Shown here piece by piece: positions 25,772 through 34,346 of a stretch of DNA of 64,000 bases (position 1 is its first letter; the number at the start of each line of letters is the position of its first letter). Source of the DNA: Balneolaceae bacterium UBA3186 (GTDB lineage: Bacteria > Bacteroidota > Rhodothermia > Balneolales > Balneolaceae). Where the stretch lies: assembly GCA_002364085.1 (NCBI GenBank), contig DEXK01000013.1, positions 406,518 to 470,517 of the forward strand. The letters are read 5' to 3'. Both the position numbers and the translations under genes were made by a program. The notes beneath the pieces were generated by a model. That model was not told the DNA's origin and made no database searches. It was given only the letters and a program-made list of their open reading frames with translations.

Positions 25772-27544
25772 ATGCCAACGTTCAAAGAACTAGGTCTTAA
25801 ACAAGAACTACTCGACGCAGTAGAAAAATTAGGGTTCACACAACCTACTAAAGTACAGGAATTAGCTATTCCAACTATTCTTGAATCGCAACGAGATCTT
25901 ATTGCTCTTGCTCAAACAGGAACGGGAAAAACAGGAGCTTTCGGGCTACCCTCACTTCATCAAATTGATACTAATTCTGACGATGTTCAGGTATTGGTAC
26001 TTTCACCAACACGTGAACTTGCTATTCAAATAGCTCGGGATCTTAAGGATTTCGCAAAGTATCAGAAAGCAGTTAAAACAGTAGCGGTTTATGGTGGAGC
26101 AAATATCTCTACTCAAATTAAGGCACTCAGAAATGGCTGTCAGGTTGTAATTGGTACACCAGGTCGTATGCTTGATCTCATCAATAGAAAACAATTAGAC
26201 GTTCGCAATGTTCGTACACTTGTATTGGATGAAGCAGATGAAATGCTGAATATGGGGTTTCAGGATGATCTGGATGCAATTTTAAAAGATACACCTAAGG
26301 AAAAGCAAACGCTTTTATTTTCTGCAACTATGCCAAAAGGTATTGCAAAGATTGCTAAGAAATACATGAATAACCCGGAAGAAATTGAAGTGGGAGAGCG
26401 TAATGCCGGAGCAAAAAATGTAGAACATCATTATTACATGGTTCATGCAAAGAATCGTTTTGAAGCTTTAAAGCGAGTCACAGATATGAACCCGGATATT
26501 TACGGAATAATCTTTTGCAGAACTCGCCGCGAAACAGCTGAAATTGCTTCTAAGCTAAATAAAGACGGTTACGATGTAGATTTACTTAATGGAGATCTTT
26601 CACAAGCTCAGCGTGATGATGTGATGGATAGATTCCGTACCAAAGACCTGCAATTATTAGTAGCAACTGATGTAGCTGCTCGTGGTTTAGATGTTAACGA
26701 ATTAACTCACGTAATTAACTACAATCTACCGGATGACTTAGAAGTGTATATTCACAGAAGTGGACGTACAGGACGTGCAGGAAATTCAGGAATCTCAATT
26801 TCGATTATACATACCAGAGAAACCGGAAGAATCCGCGCACTGGAAAAGATGTCTGGTAAAGACTTCATTAAAAAAGAAGTGCCAAGTGGTGAAGAAATTT
26901 GTGGTATCAGAATGCTGAATTTGATTGATACTGTAAAAGAAACCAAAGTGAATGAAGAACAGATGGCAAAATTTTTGCCGGAAGCGTTAGAAAAACTTGC
27001 CGATCTAGAACGAGATGACCTGATTAAACATTTTCTGGCAGTAGAATTCAACCAATTTCTGGAATACTATTCCAACTCAAATGATTTAAACGCTTCAGGT
27101 GGTGGCGACAGACGAAAAGGAAACAACGATAGAGGTAGCAGGAATGATCGTGGTGGAAGAAGTGGCGGTAGAGATCGTGGAGTAACCGAAGCAGGTTATG
27201 AGCGTTTTTTCATCAATGTTGGCCGACGAGACGGACTAAATCCTGTTCGTTTAATGGGATTGGTAAATGAGCAATTAAATGGTTCAAAACCTGATTTTGG
27301 TAAGATCGATCTTCAAAATAACTTCTCATTCTTTGAAGTAGAATCAGGGTATGAAAGCGCATTGACTAACAGTGTAACCGGTGCTAAATTTGAAGGCAGA
27401 GATGTTGCCGTTGAAAGGGCTCAAGATGAAAAGAAGAGCAATTCCGGCGGTGGAAGAAGCGGCGGCGGAAAAAGAAAAAGTAACGATGGCGGTTTTCCAA
27501 AAGGAAAGCGTAAAACCGGTAATCGAAAAAGAAGCAGAAAATGA
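25772..27544 (+). CDS. deaD: DEAD-box RNA helicase with DbpA-type RNA-binding domain (DeaD/CsdA-like)
   Basis: ATP-dependent RNA helicase for ribosome assembly and RNA unwinding. The Q motif is at about 3-34, motif I AQTGTGKTG at 47-55, PTRELAIQ at 79-86, DEAD near 153, SAT near 184 and HRSGRTGRAG near 328-337. A DbpA-type RNA-binding domain lies at about 475-550 (RFFINVGRRDGLNPVRLMGL), followed by a glycine/arginine/lysine-rich tail. A second RG-rich linker precedes the DbpA domain (GGDRRKGNNDRGSRNDRGG). The 590-residue length suits DeaD/CsdA. It shares its stop with the start of the ATP-grasp gene. Confidence 0.95.
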   Translation: MPTFKELGLKQELLDAVEKLGFTQPTKVQELAIPTILESQRDLIALAQTGTGKTGAFGLPSLHQIDTNSDDVQVLVLSPTRELAIQIARDLKDFAKYQKAVKTVAVYGGANISTQIKALRNGCQVVIGTPGRMLDLINRKQLDVRNVRTLVLDEADEMLNMGFQDDLDAILKDTPKEKQTLLFSATMPKGIAKIAKKYMNNPEEIEVGERNAGAKNVEHHYYMVHAKNRFEALKRVTDMNPDIYGIIFCRTRRETAEIASKLNKDGYDVDLLNGDLSQAQRDDVMDRFRTKDLQLLVATDVAARGLDVNELTHVINYNLPDDLEVYIHRSGRTGRAGNSGISISIIHTRETGRIRALEKMSGKDFIKKEVPSGEEICGIRMLNLIDTVKETKVNEEQMAKFLPEALEKLADLERDDLIKHFLAVEFNQFLEYYSNSNDLNASGGGDRRKGNNDRGSRNDRGGRSGGRDRGVTEAGYERFFINVGRRDGLNPVRLMGLVNEQLNGSKPDFGKIDLQNNFSFFEVESGYESALTNSVTGAKFEGRDVAVERAQDEKKSNSGGGRSGGGKRKSNDGGFPKGKRKTGNRKRSRK

Positions 27545-28446
27545 GCCAATTTGATGTAGTCATTTTAACAGAATCCAGATATTTGAATCCGGAGAAAGTG
27601 AATGACTACATTCAAAACATTTTAACGGAAGAGGAACTGCTCAGAAAAGCTTTAGAGAAACACGATCTAAAAGTGGTTCGTAAAGATTGGGCAGATCCTG
27701 ATTTCGACTGGACTTCAACCAAATCCGCTATTTTCAGAACTACCTGGGATTATTTTGATCGGTTTGAGGAATTTCAGCAATGGCTGGATCGTGTTGAAAC
27801 TCAAACAATACTGATCAATCCAATTTCGACCATCCGCTGGAATATAGATAAACATTATCTCCGGGATTTAGAGAAAAGGGGTATCAGAATTGTAGAAACG
27901 TTGTATATCAAAAGAGGAGAAAGCAGATCTCTTTCAGATATTTATACCGAAACAGGTTGGGAAGATGTGATCTTAAAGCCAACAGTTGCCGGAGCCGCTC
28001 GCCATACTTATAAACTCAACTCGGGTAATATTGAAGATCATGAAGCAGTTTTTGGAAAACTAATTGCAAAAGAAGACATGATGCTTCAGCCATTCCAATA
28101 TAACATTGCCACAAAAGGCGAGGTTTCGTTTATGGTGATGGGAGGGAAGTTTACGCATGCTATTCTTAAAAAAGCAAAATCAGGAGATTTCAGAGTACAG
28201 GATGATTTTGGTGGTACGGTCCATAATTACCAAGCTTCATCAGAGGAAATTTCTTTTGCAGAAAAAGTTGTACATGCTTGTGAACCACTACCTGCTTATG
28301 CACGAGTAGATGTAATGTGGGATAATGAAGATCAACTAGCCGTTTCAGAAGTTGAATTAGTTGAGCCCGAATTGTGGTTCAGAGAATGTCCGGAAGCTGC
28401 GGATGTTTTGGCGGGGGAAGTGGATAAGTTGATAAGGAATAAGTGA
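27541..28446 (+). CDS. ATP-grasp family ligase-like protein
   Basis: A 301-residue cytoplasmic protein. FRTTWDYFDRFEEF near residue 62, NPISTIRWNIDKHYLRDLEK near 95, DVILKPTVAGAARHTYKL near 143 and VDVMWDNEDQLAVSEVELVEPELWF near the C-terminus are the layout of RimK/DcsG-like ATP-grasp enzymes, which couple ATP to joining a carboxylate with an amine or thiol. The substrate cannot be read from sequence. The ATG overlaps the helicase stop in ATGA, so it is translationally coupled to an RNA helicase, an unexplained pairing. Confidence 0.85.
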   Translation: MSQFDVVILTESRYLNPEKVNDYIQNILTEEELLRKALEKHDLKVVRKDWADPDFDWTSTKSAIFRTTWDYFDRFEEFQQWLDRVETQTILINPISTIRWNIDKHYLRDLEKRGIRIVETLYIKRGESRSLSDIYTETGWEDVILKPTVAGAARHTYKLNSGNIEDHEAVFGKLIAKEDMMLQPFQYNIATKGEVSFMVMGGKFTHAILKKAKSGDFRVQDDFGGTVHNYQASSEEISFAEKVVHACEPLPAYARVDVMWDNEDQLAVSEVELVEPELWFRECPEAADVLAGEVDKLIRNK

Positions 28447-28484
28447 ATAAGTGATTTTTCACCTTATCCATCTATCTACAAATT

Positions 28485-28506
28485 ATATGATTTTAAAAAA
28501 TCATAT
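28485..28506. terminator. AT-rich palindrome after the ATP-grasp gene
   Basis: ATATGATTTTAAAAAATCATAT (split as ATATGATTTT, AA, AAAATCATAT) is an inverted repeat between convergent genes. Flanking AAGTGAATAAGTGA and TCACTTATTTGC are further inverted words. With no GC in the stem it is a weak terminator at best. Confidence 0.3.
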
Positions 28507-28558
28507 TCACTTATTTGCTGAATAACTTCTCAAGGTTTACAACTCTTTCCTTTAACAT

Positions 28559-29122
28559 TTAGACTCTCAAAACCCCACGAAAACCCCTCGCTGCATAATA
28601 TGAATCTGCACCATTGTGGTACGTAAAGACTTGATTATAACGCCGATCACAAAACAGTGCGCCGCCTAGTTTTCTTATCTCGGAAGGGGTCGATATCCAG
28701 CTGGAAGTTTTGGTATCAAACTCACCATAAGATTGTAATTTGTAATATTGTTCTTCGGTCAAAAGCTTAATTCCCATTTCATTTGCTACATCGATCACAG
28801 AACTTTTGGGAGGATATTTTTTTCGGGATTCCAGTGCTTCTCGGTCGTAGCATAGACTTCGTCTCCCTTTCGGGCTTTCAGGTGAACAGTCTACAAAAGT
28901 ATAAATTTCTGGAGTATCAGCAAGATCTACAATGTCCGGTTCTCCGCCGGTGATCTCCATTTCATTCAGAGTCCAAAGTTTGCCAGAATCAGCTTCCAAC
29001 TTGGGTTGAATAGCATTCCAATCACAACCTTCATGGCGGTGCATATTTCCCTCAAAACGGGTTTTCAATGTATCGATCAATTCTTCCTTTATTGCAGAAC
29101 TCAATTCTTTTTTAGTAGCCAT
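28559..29122 (-). CDS. DUF4256 family protein
   Basis: A 187-residue cytoplasmic protein with the DUF4256 pattern: LIDTLKTRFEGNMHRHEG, then LWTLNEMEITGGEPDIV, FVDCSPESPKGRRSLCYDRE, MGIKLLTEEQYYKLQ and LFCDRRYNQVFTYHNGADSY near the end. Several conserved His, Cys and Asp residues suggest a metal or enzyme site, but the family has no established function. It is followed downstream by the DUF1801 gene's partner region on the same strand, with 54 bases between the two genes. Confidence 0.88.
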   Translation of the reverse strand: MATKKELSSAIKEELIDTLKTRFEGNMHRHEGCDWNAIQPKLEADSGKLWTLNEMEITGGEPDIVDLADTPEIYTFVDCSPESPKGRRSLCYDREALESRKKYPPKSSVIDVANEMGIKLLTEEQYYKLQSYGEFDTKTSSWISTPSEIRKLGGALFCDRRYNQVFTYHNGADSYYAARGFRGVLRV

Positions 29123-29176
29123 TATCGGGGCTTATTTTAGTCGTTCCAGCTTTCCTTTTCGCTTTACGATTTTTTT

Positions 29177-29524
29177 TTAATCCCATTGAATTTCCCGGGA
29201 TTTCTCAAGCCATCGTTCCAGATCTTTGGTATTGATCTGATCAACATCAGTATACCTTATTGAAGCATCTTTGAATTTTCCGGTTCCGGGCTTTAGTTGA
29301 TCTTCTTCGAAGCCCATGCCACTCCAGAACATCAATCGAAGGCAGTCTTTCAATTTACTGTATCCCACAATCGGGTTTCCATCCAAAAACCAAACCGGAT
29401 GAGCATGCCACATCTTGTTTTCTGCTTCTGTAAGGGTTTTATTGATCTCCTTGTAAAGTAGATCGCAGATATTTTTATCTGAATCAGCCTGTTTGTCGTG
29501 ATATGCTTTGATGTCTTTTTTCAT
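29177..29524 (-). CDS. DUF1801 (YdhG-like) family protein
   Basis: A 115-residue cytoplasmic protein. AYHDKQADSDKNICDLLYKE, KMWHAHPVWFLDGNPIVGY and LRLMFWSGMGFEE are the core of DUF1801/YdhG-like proteins, which have a compact alpha-beta fold and include the iron chaperone Fra. The C-terminus IQWD is typical of the group. It is upstream of and co-directional with the DUF4256 gene. Function in this organism is unknown. Confidence 0.85.
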   Translation of the reverse strand: MKKDIKAYHDKQADSDKNICDLLYKEINKTLTEAENKMWHAHPVWFLDGNPIVGYSKLKDCLRLMFWSGMGFEEDQLKPGTGKFKDASIRYTDVDQINTKDLERWLEKSREIQWD

Positions 29525-29640
29525 CTAAGTAAATAAATAGTGTGGAGGATATCTTATCTACTTATCCACTTATTTACAAATTGATTTTGTAATTAAGTTG
29601 AGTTTAGATTTAATTTCATATTCACCAAACAATTGTTGTT

Positions 29641-30141
29641 ATGAATGATCAATGGAAAAGCTTTACAAAGAAAATAGCTGTTAAAGCACCAATGCAAAAG
29701 ATCTATGATGCATGGACTACTCAGGAAGGTTTAGAAAGTTGGTTTCTGAGAAGTGCAGGATCAACCAAGAAGGATGGAAGTAAACGTCCTGCAGTTGAAC
29801 ACTACGAACCCGGAGATATGTATTACTGGATGTGGTTCGGCTTTCCGGATTCTGTGTATGAAGAACGAGAGGTATTGGAATTAAACGGCAAAAATTACTT
29901 CCGTTTTATGTTTACCAATGAATGCGATGTAGAGGTTAAGCTATCGCAAATTGACAAAGAATATGTGATGGTTGAAGTCACTCAAAACAATATTCCAATT
30001 GAGGAAGATCCAAAAAAGAACTTATATGTAGGCTGTGGGGAAGGATGGTTGTTTTATATGACCAATTTGAAATCAATTCTGGAGGGAGGAATTGATCTTC
30101 GAAATAAAGACGAGAGTTTGAAAGGAGTTTTTAATGCTTAA
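29641..30141 (+). CDS. AHSA1/SRPBCC-domain protein
   Basis: A 166-residue protein of the activator-of-Hsp90-like branch of the SRPBCC superfamily: KKIAVKAPMQKIYDAWTTQE at the start, LESWFLRSAGSTKKDG, GDMYYWMWFGFPDSVYEE, and a C-terminal FYMTNLKSILEGGIDLR helix. The tryptophan-rich cavity is typical of START-like lipid or small-ligand binding. It is divergent from the DUF1801 gene and is followed by a cluster of palindromes. Ligand unknown. Confidence 0.85.
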   Translation: MNDQWKSFTKKIAVKAPMQKIYDAWTTQEGLESWFLRSAGSTKKDGSKRPAVEHYEPGDMYYWMWFGFPDSVYEEREVLELNGKNYFRFMFTNECDVEVKLSQIDKEYVMVEVTQNNIPIEEDPKKNLYVGCGEGWLFYMTNLKSILEGGIDLRNKDESLKGVFNA

Positions 30142-30231
30142 GTAGTGATTAGAGATTTAATTATTGGTTATCCTCAATCAACAAACAACGGCTAATTTCG
30201 GAAACATAAATTATAAGGCAAGAATAAAAAT

Positions 30232-30357
30232 CCTCCTTCGAAGGAGGTGTCCGCCGGCTGGCGGACGGAGGATGTTGTGAAGTTTATAAACTCAAAAACT
30301 TCACAACATCCCTCTGATCTCACACAAGTGTTCGATCGGTCTCCCTTCGAAGGGAGA
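30232..30357. repeat. Four perfect palindromes between the AHSA1-like gene and hisI
   Basis: CCTCCTTCGAAGGAGG (30232-30247), GTCCGCC/GGCGGAC (30249-30266), GATGTTGTGAAGTTT facing AAACTTCACAACATC (30271-30310) and TCTCCCTTCGAAGGGAGA (30340-30357) follow in 126 bases between convergent genes. They would act as bidirectional terminators, but the number and GC-rich style suggest an inserted palindromic repeat element. The last ends 2 bases before the hisI stop. Confidence 0.65.
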
Positions 30358-30359
30358 TT

Positions 30360-30842
30360 TTAAAGCTTCGTTGGATTTGGTGCATCTCCGTACACTTCTT
30401 TTGGATCGAATACTTTTTCTGATTCTTCGAAGGCTAACTCGCCGTCTTTTTCAAAGAATGCATCACCGGTTGGTACGCTTCTGTAAAAACAAGAACGGTA
30501 ACCAACGTGACAGCTTGCTCCATTGCCCTGAACTTCAACACGTAGCCAAACACAATCCTGATCGTCGTCAATTCTCATTTCTTTAACGATCTGTGTCAAA
30601 CCGGAAGTTGCGCCTTTGTGCCATAAAGTTTCTCTGCTTCGGCTGTAGTACACTGCTTCGCTTAGCTCTATGGTCCTCTTGAATGCTTCTTCATTCATGT
30701 AACCATGCATAAGCAGTTCACCGGAAGTATAATCAGTGGTTACTACAGGAATTAATCCATCTTCCTGAAATTTCGGAGCCAGATCGTTGGCTTCTTCTAC
30801 TTGTTCTACGGATAGTCTTTCTTTGAATTTTATGTTGCTCAT
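30360..30842 (-). CDS. hisI: HisI, phosphoribosyl-AMP cyclohydrolase
   Basis: Zinc enzyme of the third step of histidine synthesis. LIPVVTTDYTSGELLMHGYM, YYSRSRETLWHKGATSG and DQDCVWLRVE followed by GNGASCHVGYRSCFYR are the family motifs; the Cys residues bind zinc. It is monofunctional (no HisE domain) and about 160 residues. I start at ATG 30842, because the 15-residue upstream extension is only translated palindromic repeat. No other his gene is in the window. It lies 84 bases downstream of yidD and has palindromic units on both sides. Confidence 0.95.
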   Translation of the reverse strand: MSNIKFKERLSVEQVEEANDLAPKFQEDGLIPVVTTDYTSGELLMHGYMNEEAFKRTIELSEAVYYSRSRETLWHKGATSGLTQIVKEMRIDDDQDCVWLRVEVQGNGASCHVGYRSCFYRSVPTGDAFFEKDGELAFEESEKVFDPKEVYGDAPNPTKL

Positions 30843-30867
30843 AATTAATTCTGACACACCCCTGAAT

Positions 30868-30883
30868 CCCCTCTCAAGAGGGG
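30868..30883. repeat. GC-rich palindrome upstream of hisI
   Basis: CCCCTCTCAAGAGGGG forms a 7-bp stem with a 2-base loop, 25 bases before the hisI ATG and after yidD. It resembles in style the palindromes beyond the other end of hisI. It could end yidD transcription or lie in the hisI leader. Confidence 0.5.
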
Positions 30884-30926
30884 ACATGGAGTAAAGGTTC
30901 TTTATTAGTTTTGAAAATTAGTTGTG

Positions 30927-31211
30927 TTATTTCTGATCGCTTTCATCATTGGAAATTCCCTGTTCATCATTGGATATTCGAGGAGGAACCGGATCATGTC
31001 CATCGCCACCCCAGGGGTGACAACGGCCAATTCTCTTAATTCCCAGCCAAAATCCTTTTAATGGTCCCCATTCCTTCACAGCATCAATCATATACTGAGA
31101 ACAAGTTGGGGAGTATCGGCAGCTACTTCCCAACCATGGAGAAATAGCAAGCTGATAAAAACGTACAAGTCCGATGAGTAACTTGCTGAATATGGTTTTC
31201 AGCAGGTTCAT
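30927..31211 (-). CDS. yidD: YidD, membrane protein insertion efficiency factor
   Basis: A small peripheral membrane protein that assists YidC-dependent insertion. GLVRFYQLAISPWLGSSCRY, PTCSQYMIDAVKEWG and RCHPWGGDGHDPVP are the YidD motifs with their conserved Cys. The C-terminal 15 residues (ISNDEQGISNDES) are an acidic tandem tail, unusual for the family. Its ATG shares one base with the cysS stop, so it is translationally coupled to cysS, not to the usual rnpA-yidC partners. Confidence 0.95.
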   Translation of the reverse strand: MNLLKTIFSKLLIGLVRFYQLAISPWLGSSCRYSPTCSQYMIDAVKEWGPLKGFWLGIKRIGRCHPWGGDGHDPVPPRISNDEQGISNDESDQK

Positions 31212-32665
31212 CAGTCAATTTCGAAGGAAGTTCCTTCTTTTCCATCCATGAGCTGTACGCCAAGCTCTTTCAGGTCATCCCGAACTTTATCCGAGAGTGC
31301 AAAATTCTTGTTTTCTCTGGCTTCTTTCCTGATCTCGATAAGAAGTTCCACAAGTCCTTTGGTCAATTCCTCATTGTCTCCGGCGTTTTCCTGTGGCCAG
31401 ATACCAAGTACATCATCAACCACCGTTTTGATAACAGACTTAACTTCTTCGATATTTGAAGGAGTCTTCTGGTCGTTGATCAATTTTCTGATCTCTTTCA
31501 GTTTTTCAAAAACAACTGCAATTGCTTTTGCTGAATTGAAATCATCATTCATTACTTTCTCAAAAGAGGATTTAAAGCCTTCGATATCGAACGATTCTCC
31601 GGAGCCATTTTCTGCTTTCTCAATAGTTGAGATCATGGAATAAAGGTTCTTCAGCCCTGTTTCAGCAGCTTCCAAAGCATCTTCTGAAAAATCTGTCGTA
31701 CTTCTGTAATGACTTTGAAGTAGGAAAAATCGAATTACCTGAGAATCCCATGCTCTGGTTAAAAGCTTGTGTTCTCCTGTAAAAAATTGATGGAGATTGA
31801 TCGCATTCCCCAATGACTTACCCATTTTTTGTCCTTCAAGGGTAACCATGTTATTATGCATCCAATACTTTACAAACTGAGCATCATGAGCACATTCTGA
31901 CTGAGCGATCTCACATTCATGGTGCGGAAATTGGTTCTCTAATCCACCGCCGTGGATATCAAAGCTTTCACCTAAATATTTGGTGCTCATAGCAGAACAC
32001 TCAATATGCCATCCGGGATAACCAACTCCCCACGGAGAATCCCATTTCATTAAATGATCATCTTCAGCTTTTTTCCAAAGAGCGAAATCAGCAGGATTCT
32101 TTTTGTCTGAAGCAGATTCTACACGAGTACCGGATTCAGCTTCTTCAGTTTTTCTGCCACTTAGTTTTCCATAATCTTCATCAGAATGCACATCAAAATA
32201 GACATTGCCATCTACATTGTAAGCGTGTCCATTTTTTATCAATTTTTCGATCATGGCAATTTGCTCAGGAATGTGTCCGGTAGCACGTGGAGCAATATCA
32301 GGGCGTAGGACGTTCAAAGCATCCATATCACGGAAATACGTGTATGTGTACTTTTCAGCAATTTCCATTGGATCGACTTGCTCTAATCGAGCTTGCTTAC
32401 CAAGCTTGTCTTCGCCTTCTTCTCCGTCGCCAACTAAATGTCCAACATCTGTAATATTCTGAACGTAGCGAACTTTATAACCGAGATACCGGAGGTAACG
32501 CAAAACCAGATCAAAAGAAACATAGCTTTTGGCATGACCTAAATGAGCATCACCATAAACCGTTGGACCACATACATACATCCCCACAAACGGAGGGTCC
32601 AGTGGCTCAAAGTGTTCTTTTTTTCTGGTAAGTGTATTGTAAACTTGAAGTTTTTGTTCAGACAA
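31211..32665 (-). CDS. cysS: CysS, cysteinyl-tRNA synthetase
   Basis: Class I aminoacyl-tRNA synthetase charging tRNA-Cys. Cys32 in MYVCGPTVYGDA is a zinc ligand, and HLGH (41-44) is the HIGH motif. The remaining zinc ligands lie in HIECSAM and HHECEIAQSE. KMGKSLGNAI near residue 281 is the KMSKS loop with Gly in place of Ser. The 484-residue length is normal, with the C-terminal helical DALR-like region. It starts 5 bases after the folE stop, giving a folE-cysS-yidD operon. Confidence 0.97.
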   Translation of the reverse strand: MSEQKLQVYNTLTRKKEHFEPLDPPFVGMYVCGPTVYGDAHLGHAKSYVSFDLVLRYLRYLGYKVRYVQNITDVGHLVGDGEEGEDKLGKQARLEQVDPMEIAEKYTYTYFRDMDALNVLRPDIAPRATGHIPEQIAMIEKLIKNGHAYNVDGNVYFDVHSDEDYGKLSGRKTEEAESGTRVESASDKKNPADFALWKKAEDDHLMKWDSPWGVGYPGWHIECSAMSTKYLGESFDIHGGGLENQFPHHECEIAQSECAHDAQFVKYWMHNNMVTLEGQKMGKSLGNAINLHQFFTGEHKLLTRAWDSQVIRFFLLQSHYRSTTDFSEDALEAAETGLKNLYSMISTIEKAENGSGESFDIEGFKSSFEKVMNDDFNSAKAIAVVFEKLKEIRKLINDQKTPSNIEEVKSVIKTVVDDVLGIWPQENAGDNEELTKGLVELLIEIRKEARENKNFALSDKVRDDLKELGVQLMDGKEGTSFEID

Positions 32666-32670
32666 AACAA

Positions 32671-33351
32671 TCAGAGTTCAGTTTCAGTTTTGATGAAGTC
32701 AATAAATTTACGTTGAGTTGCTTCCTCTTTGAAAGCACCTCTGAATTCTGTAGTGATGGTGCTACTGCTTACATCACGAATTCCACGGGTTGATACACAT
32801 AAATGTTTACTGTCGATAAAAACAGCAACATCATCGGTTTCCATTGCTTCAGAAAGAGCGTCGGCAATTTGAAGGGTCAAGCGTTCCTGAACCTGTGGTC
32901 TGCGTGAAAAGTAATCTACAAGACGATTGATCTTGGACAACCCGATCACTTTACCTGATGCAATATAAGCTACGTGAGCCTTGCCGATAAACGGAAGAAA
33001 ATGGTGCTCACAAAAAGAAGTCACCTGAATGTTCTTCTCCATCACCATATCGTTATAATCATAATTATTGCTAAAAGTACGGGCTTCAGGCTTGTTTTTT
33101 GGATCAAGTCCGTTAAAAATTTCTTTCACAAACATTTTAGCAACCCTGTATGGAGTTCCTTTAAGGCTGTCGTCGTTGAGATCTAAACCCAGAGTTTCCA
33201 TGATCTCTTTAAAATGATCCTGAATAATGTCGATTTTTTCTGAATCTGAAAGATCAAAAGCATCGTCACGGAGCGGAGTAAGTTCTGAAGTACCAATGTG
33301 CGCTTCGCCCAAGTCTTCAGCAGTAATTTTGTCTAAGTCTAAGTTATCCAA
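32671..33351 (-). CDS. folE: FolE, GTP cyclohydrolase I
   Basis: Opens the purine ring of GTP to make dihydroneopterin triphosphate, the first step to folate. The zinc site is visible as SFCEHHFLPFIG (near residue 117) and HLCVSTRGI (near 187). ISGLSKINRLVDYFSRRPQVQ is represented here by GLSKINRLVDYFSRRPQ. At 226 residues the N-terminal arm is of ordinary length. The upstream 217 bases hold short repeated AT-rich words and no gene. First gene of the folE-cysS-yidD run. Confidence 0.97.
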   Translation of the reverse strand: MDNLDLDKITAEDLGEAHIGTSELTPLRDDAFDLSDSEKIDIIQDHFKEIMETLGLDLNDDSLKGTPYRVAKMFVKEIFNGLDPKNKPEARTFSNNYDYNDMVMEKNIQVTSFCEHHFLPFIGKAHVAYIASGKVIGLSKINRLVDYFSRRPQVQERLTLQIADALSEAMETDDVAVFIDSKHLCVSTRGIRDVSSSTITTEFRGAFKEEATQRKFIDFIKTETEL

Positions 33352-33424
33352 GTGTAAAGGGATTTTCTTTATTGATTATTAAGCCGTTTAGGTAGCTTAA
33401 AACCGAATTTTAAAGTTAAGGGTT

Positions 33425-33545
33425 CCGATGATTAAATACGAATATCCAATAATGAATATCGAATATTCAATATCCAATTATTAGAAGCTAACTTATAGAT
33501 GGATATTCCTTACTGAATGTTGGATATTCTGAAAACTTAACACTG
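33425..33545. repeat. AT-rich intergenic words (GAATAT, CAATAT, GGATAT)
   Basis: The 217-base space between divergent folE and the Dabb gene contains many overlapping copies of AATATCCA, GAATATTCAATATCC and TGGATATTC, which together form several possible hairpins. It may hold both promoters, but no box can be singled out. Confidence 0.4.
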
Positions 33546-33574
33546 AGAACTATTCACTTATAACTTTCTTGAAA

Positions 33575-33880
33575 ATGATAAAACACATTGTAATGTGGAA
33601 ACTGAAACCGGTAGCCGAGGGGAAAACTAAACAGGAAAACGCTGAGATTATGAAAGAGCTGTTGGAAGGACTACCCGCGAAAATTAAGGAGTTGGACTCG
33701 GCAGAAGTTGGGATAAATATTTTGAGCGGTGATGTTGAGGCTATTTGTGATGTAGTTTTGACAACGATTTGTGAAGATACTGAAGCTTTAAATGCGTATG
33801 CAGTTCATCCGGAGCATCAGATGGTGGTGCAGTTTATAAAGAAGGTAGTCACTGAGCGAAGAGTAGTCGATTATGTTTAA
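33575..33880 (+). CDS. Dabb (stress-responsive A/B barrel) domain protein
   Basis: A 101-residue dimeric ferredoxin-like barrel protein. IKHIVMWKLKPVAEG at the N-terminus is the hallmark HxVxWKL strand; AEVGINILSGDVEAICDVVL and YAVHPEHQMVVQFIKKV are the following elements. I use ATG 33575; a TTG two codons upstream also fits. Dabb proteins bind small ligands or act as minor enzymes, and the substrate is not evident. The Smr gene follows after 61 bases of tandem repeats. Confidence 0.88.
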   Translation: MIKHIVMWKLKPVAEGKTKQENAEIMKELLEGLPAKIKELDSAEVGINILSGDVEAICDVVLTTICEDTEALNAYAVHPEHQMVVQFIKKVVTERRVVDYV

Positions 33881-33881
33881 A

Positions 33882-33935
33882 AGTGAAAAGTGAAAAGTGA
33901 AAAGTGAACTCAACACTAAAAACTCATAACTCAAA
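33882..33935 (+). repeat. Tandem AAAAGTG repeat followed by AACTC words
   Basis: AAAAGTG is repeated about four times in direct succession after the Dabb stop, then AACTCAACACT, AAACTCATAACTC and AAACT words follow up to the Smr start. This is one of several short-word repeats in the intergenic spaces of this window and is a candidate slippage site. Confidence 0.6.
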
Positions 33936-33941
33936 ACTAGA

Positions 33942-34208
33942 ATGGATCCAGTAGAGTTACCTATTGACGGAATTTTAGACCTGCATCTATTCAGTCCTAA
34001 AGAGTTGGGAGATTTGATTCCTGATTATATTGAAGCTTGTTTAGAGAAAGATATCTATTCCATTCGGATCATTCACGGAAAAGGGAAGGGCGTGCTTCGC
34101 AGAACGGTTCATAGTTTGTTGGATAAAAATGAGTTTGTTGTTTCCTATCGTTTGGCGGATGACAGAAGCAGTTGGGGAGCTACATTGGTGGAGCTGAAGA
34201 ATAGTTAA
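33942..34208 (+). CDS. Stand-alone Smr-domain protein
   Basis: An 88-residue Smr (small MutS-related) domain. LDLHLFSP near residue 13, IRIIHGKGKGVLRRTVHSLL (46-65) and the closing WGATLVEL are the conserved LDLH and HGxG motifs. The domain occurs as an endonuclease or RNA/DNA-binding module at the C-terminus of MutS2. Here it is separate and lies 138 bases upstream of a MutS-type ATPase that lacks an Smr domain. Confidence 0.93.
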   Translation: MDPVELPIDGILDLHLFSPKELGDLIPDYIEACLEKDIYSIRIIHGKGKGVLRRTVHSLLDKNEFVVSYRLADDRSSWGATLVELKNS

Positions 34209-34346
34209 TTGTTATTGGTTATTAGTTTTTTGTGCACCACTATTCACAAATAACCATTAACTATTAACTTTGATTAAATCTGTAATCTTTAAAAAAAGCT
34301 GTATCCTTAAATTTGAAAAATGATATCTATCTAAATCTATCCAAAA

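Noticed and set aside
33882..33935. CRISPR-like tandem repeat
   Set aside because: The units are contiguous 7-mers without spacers.
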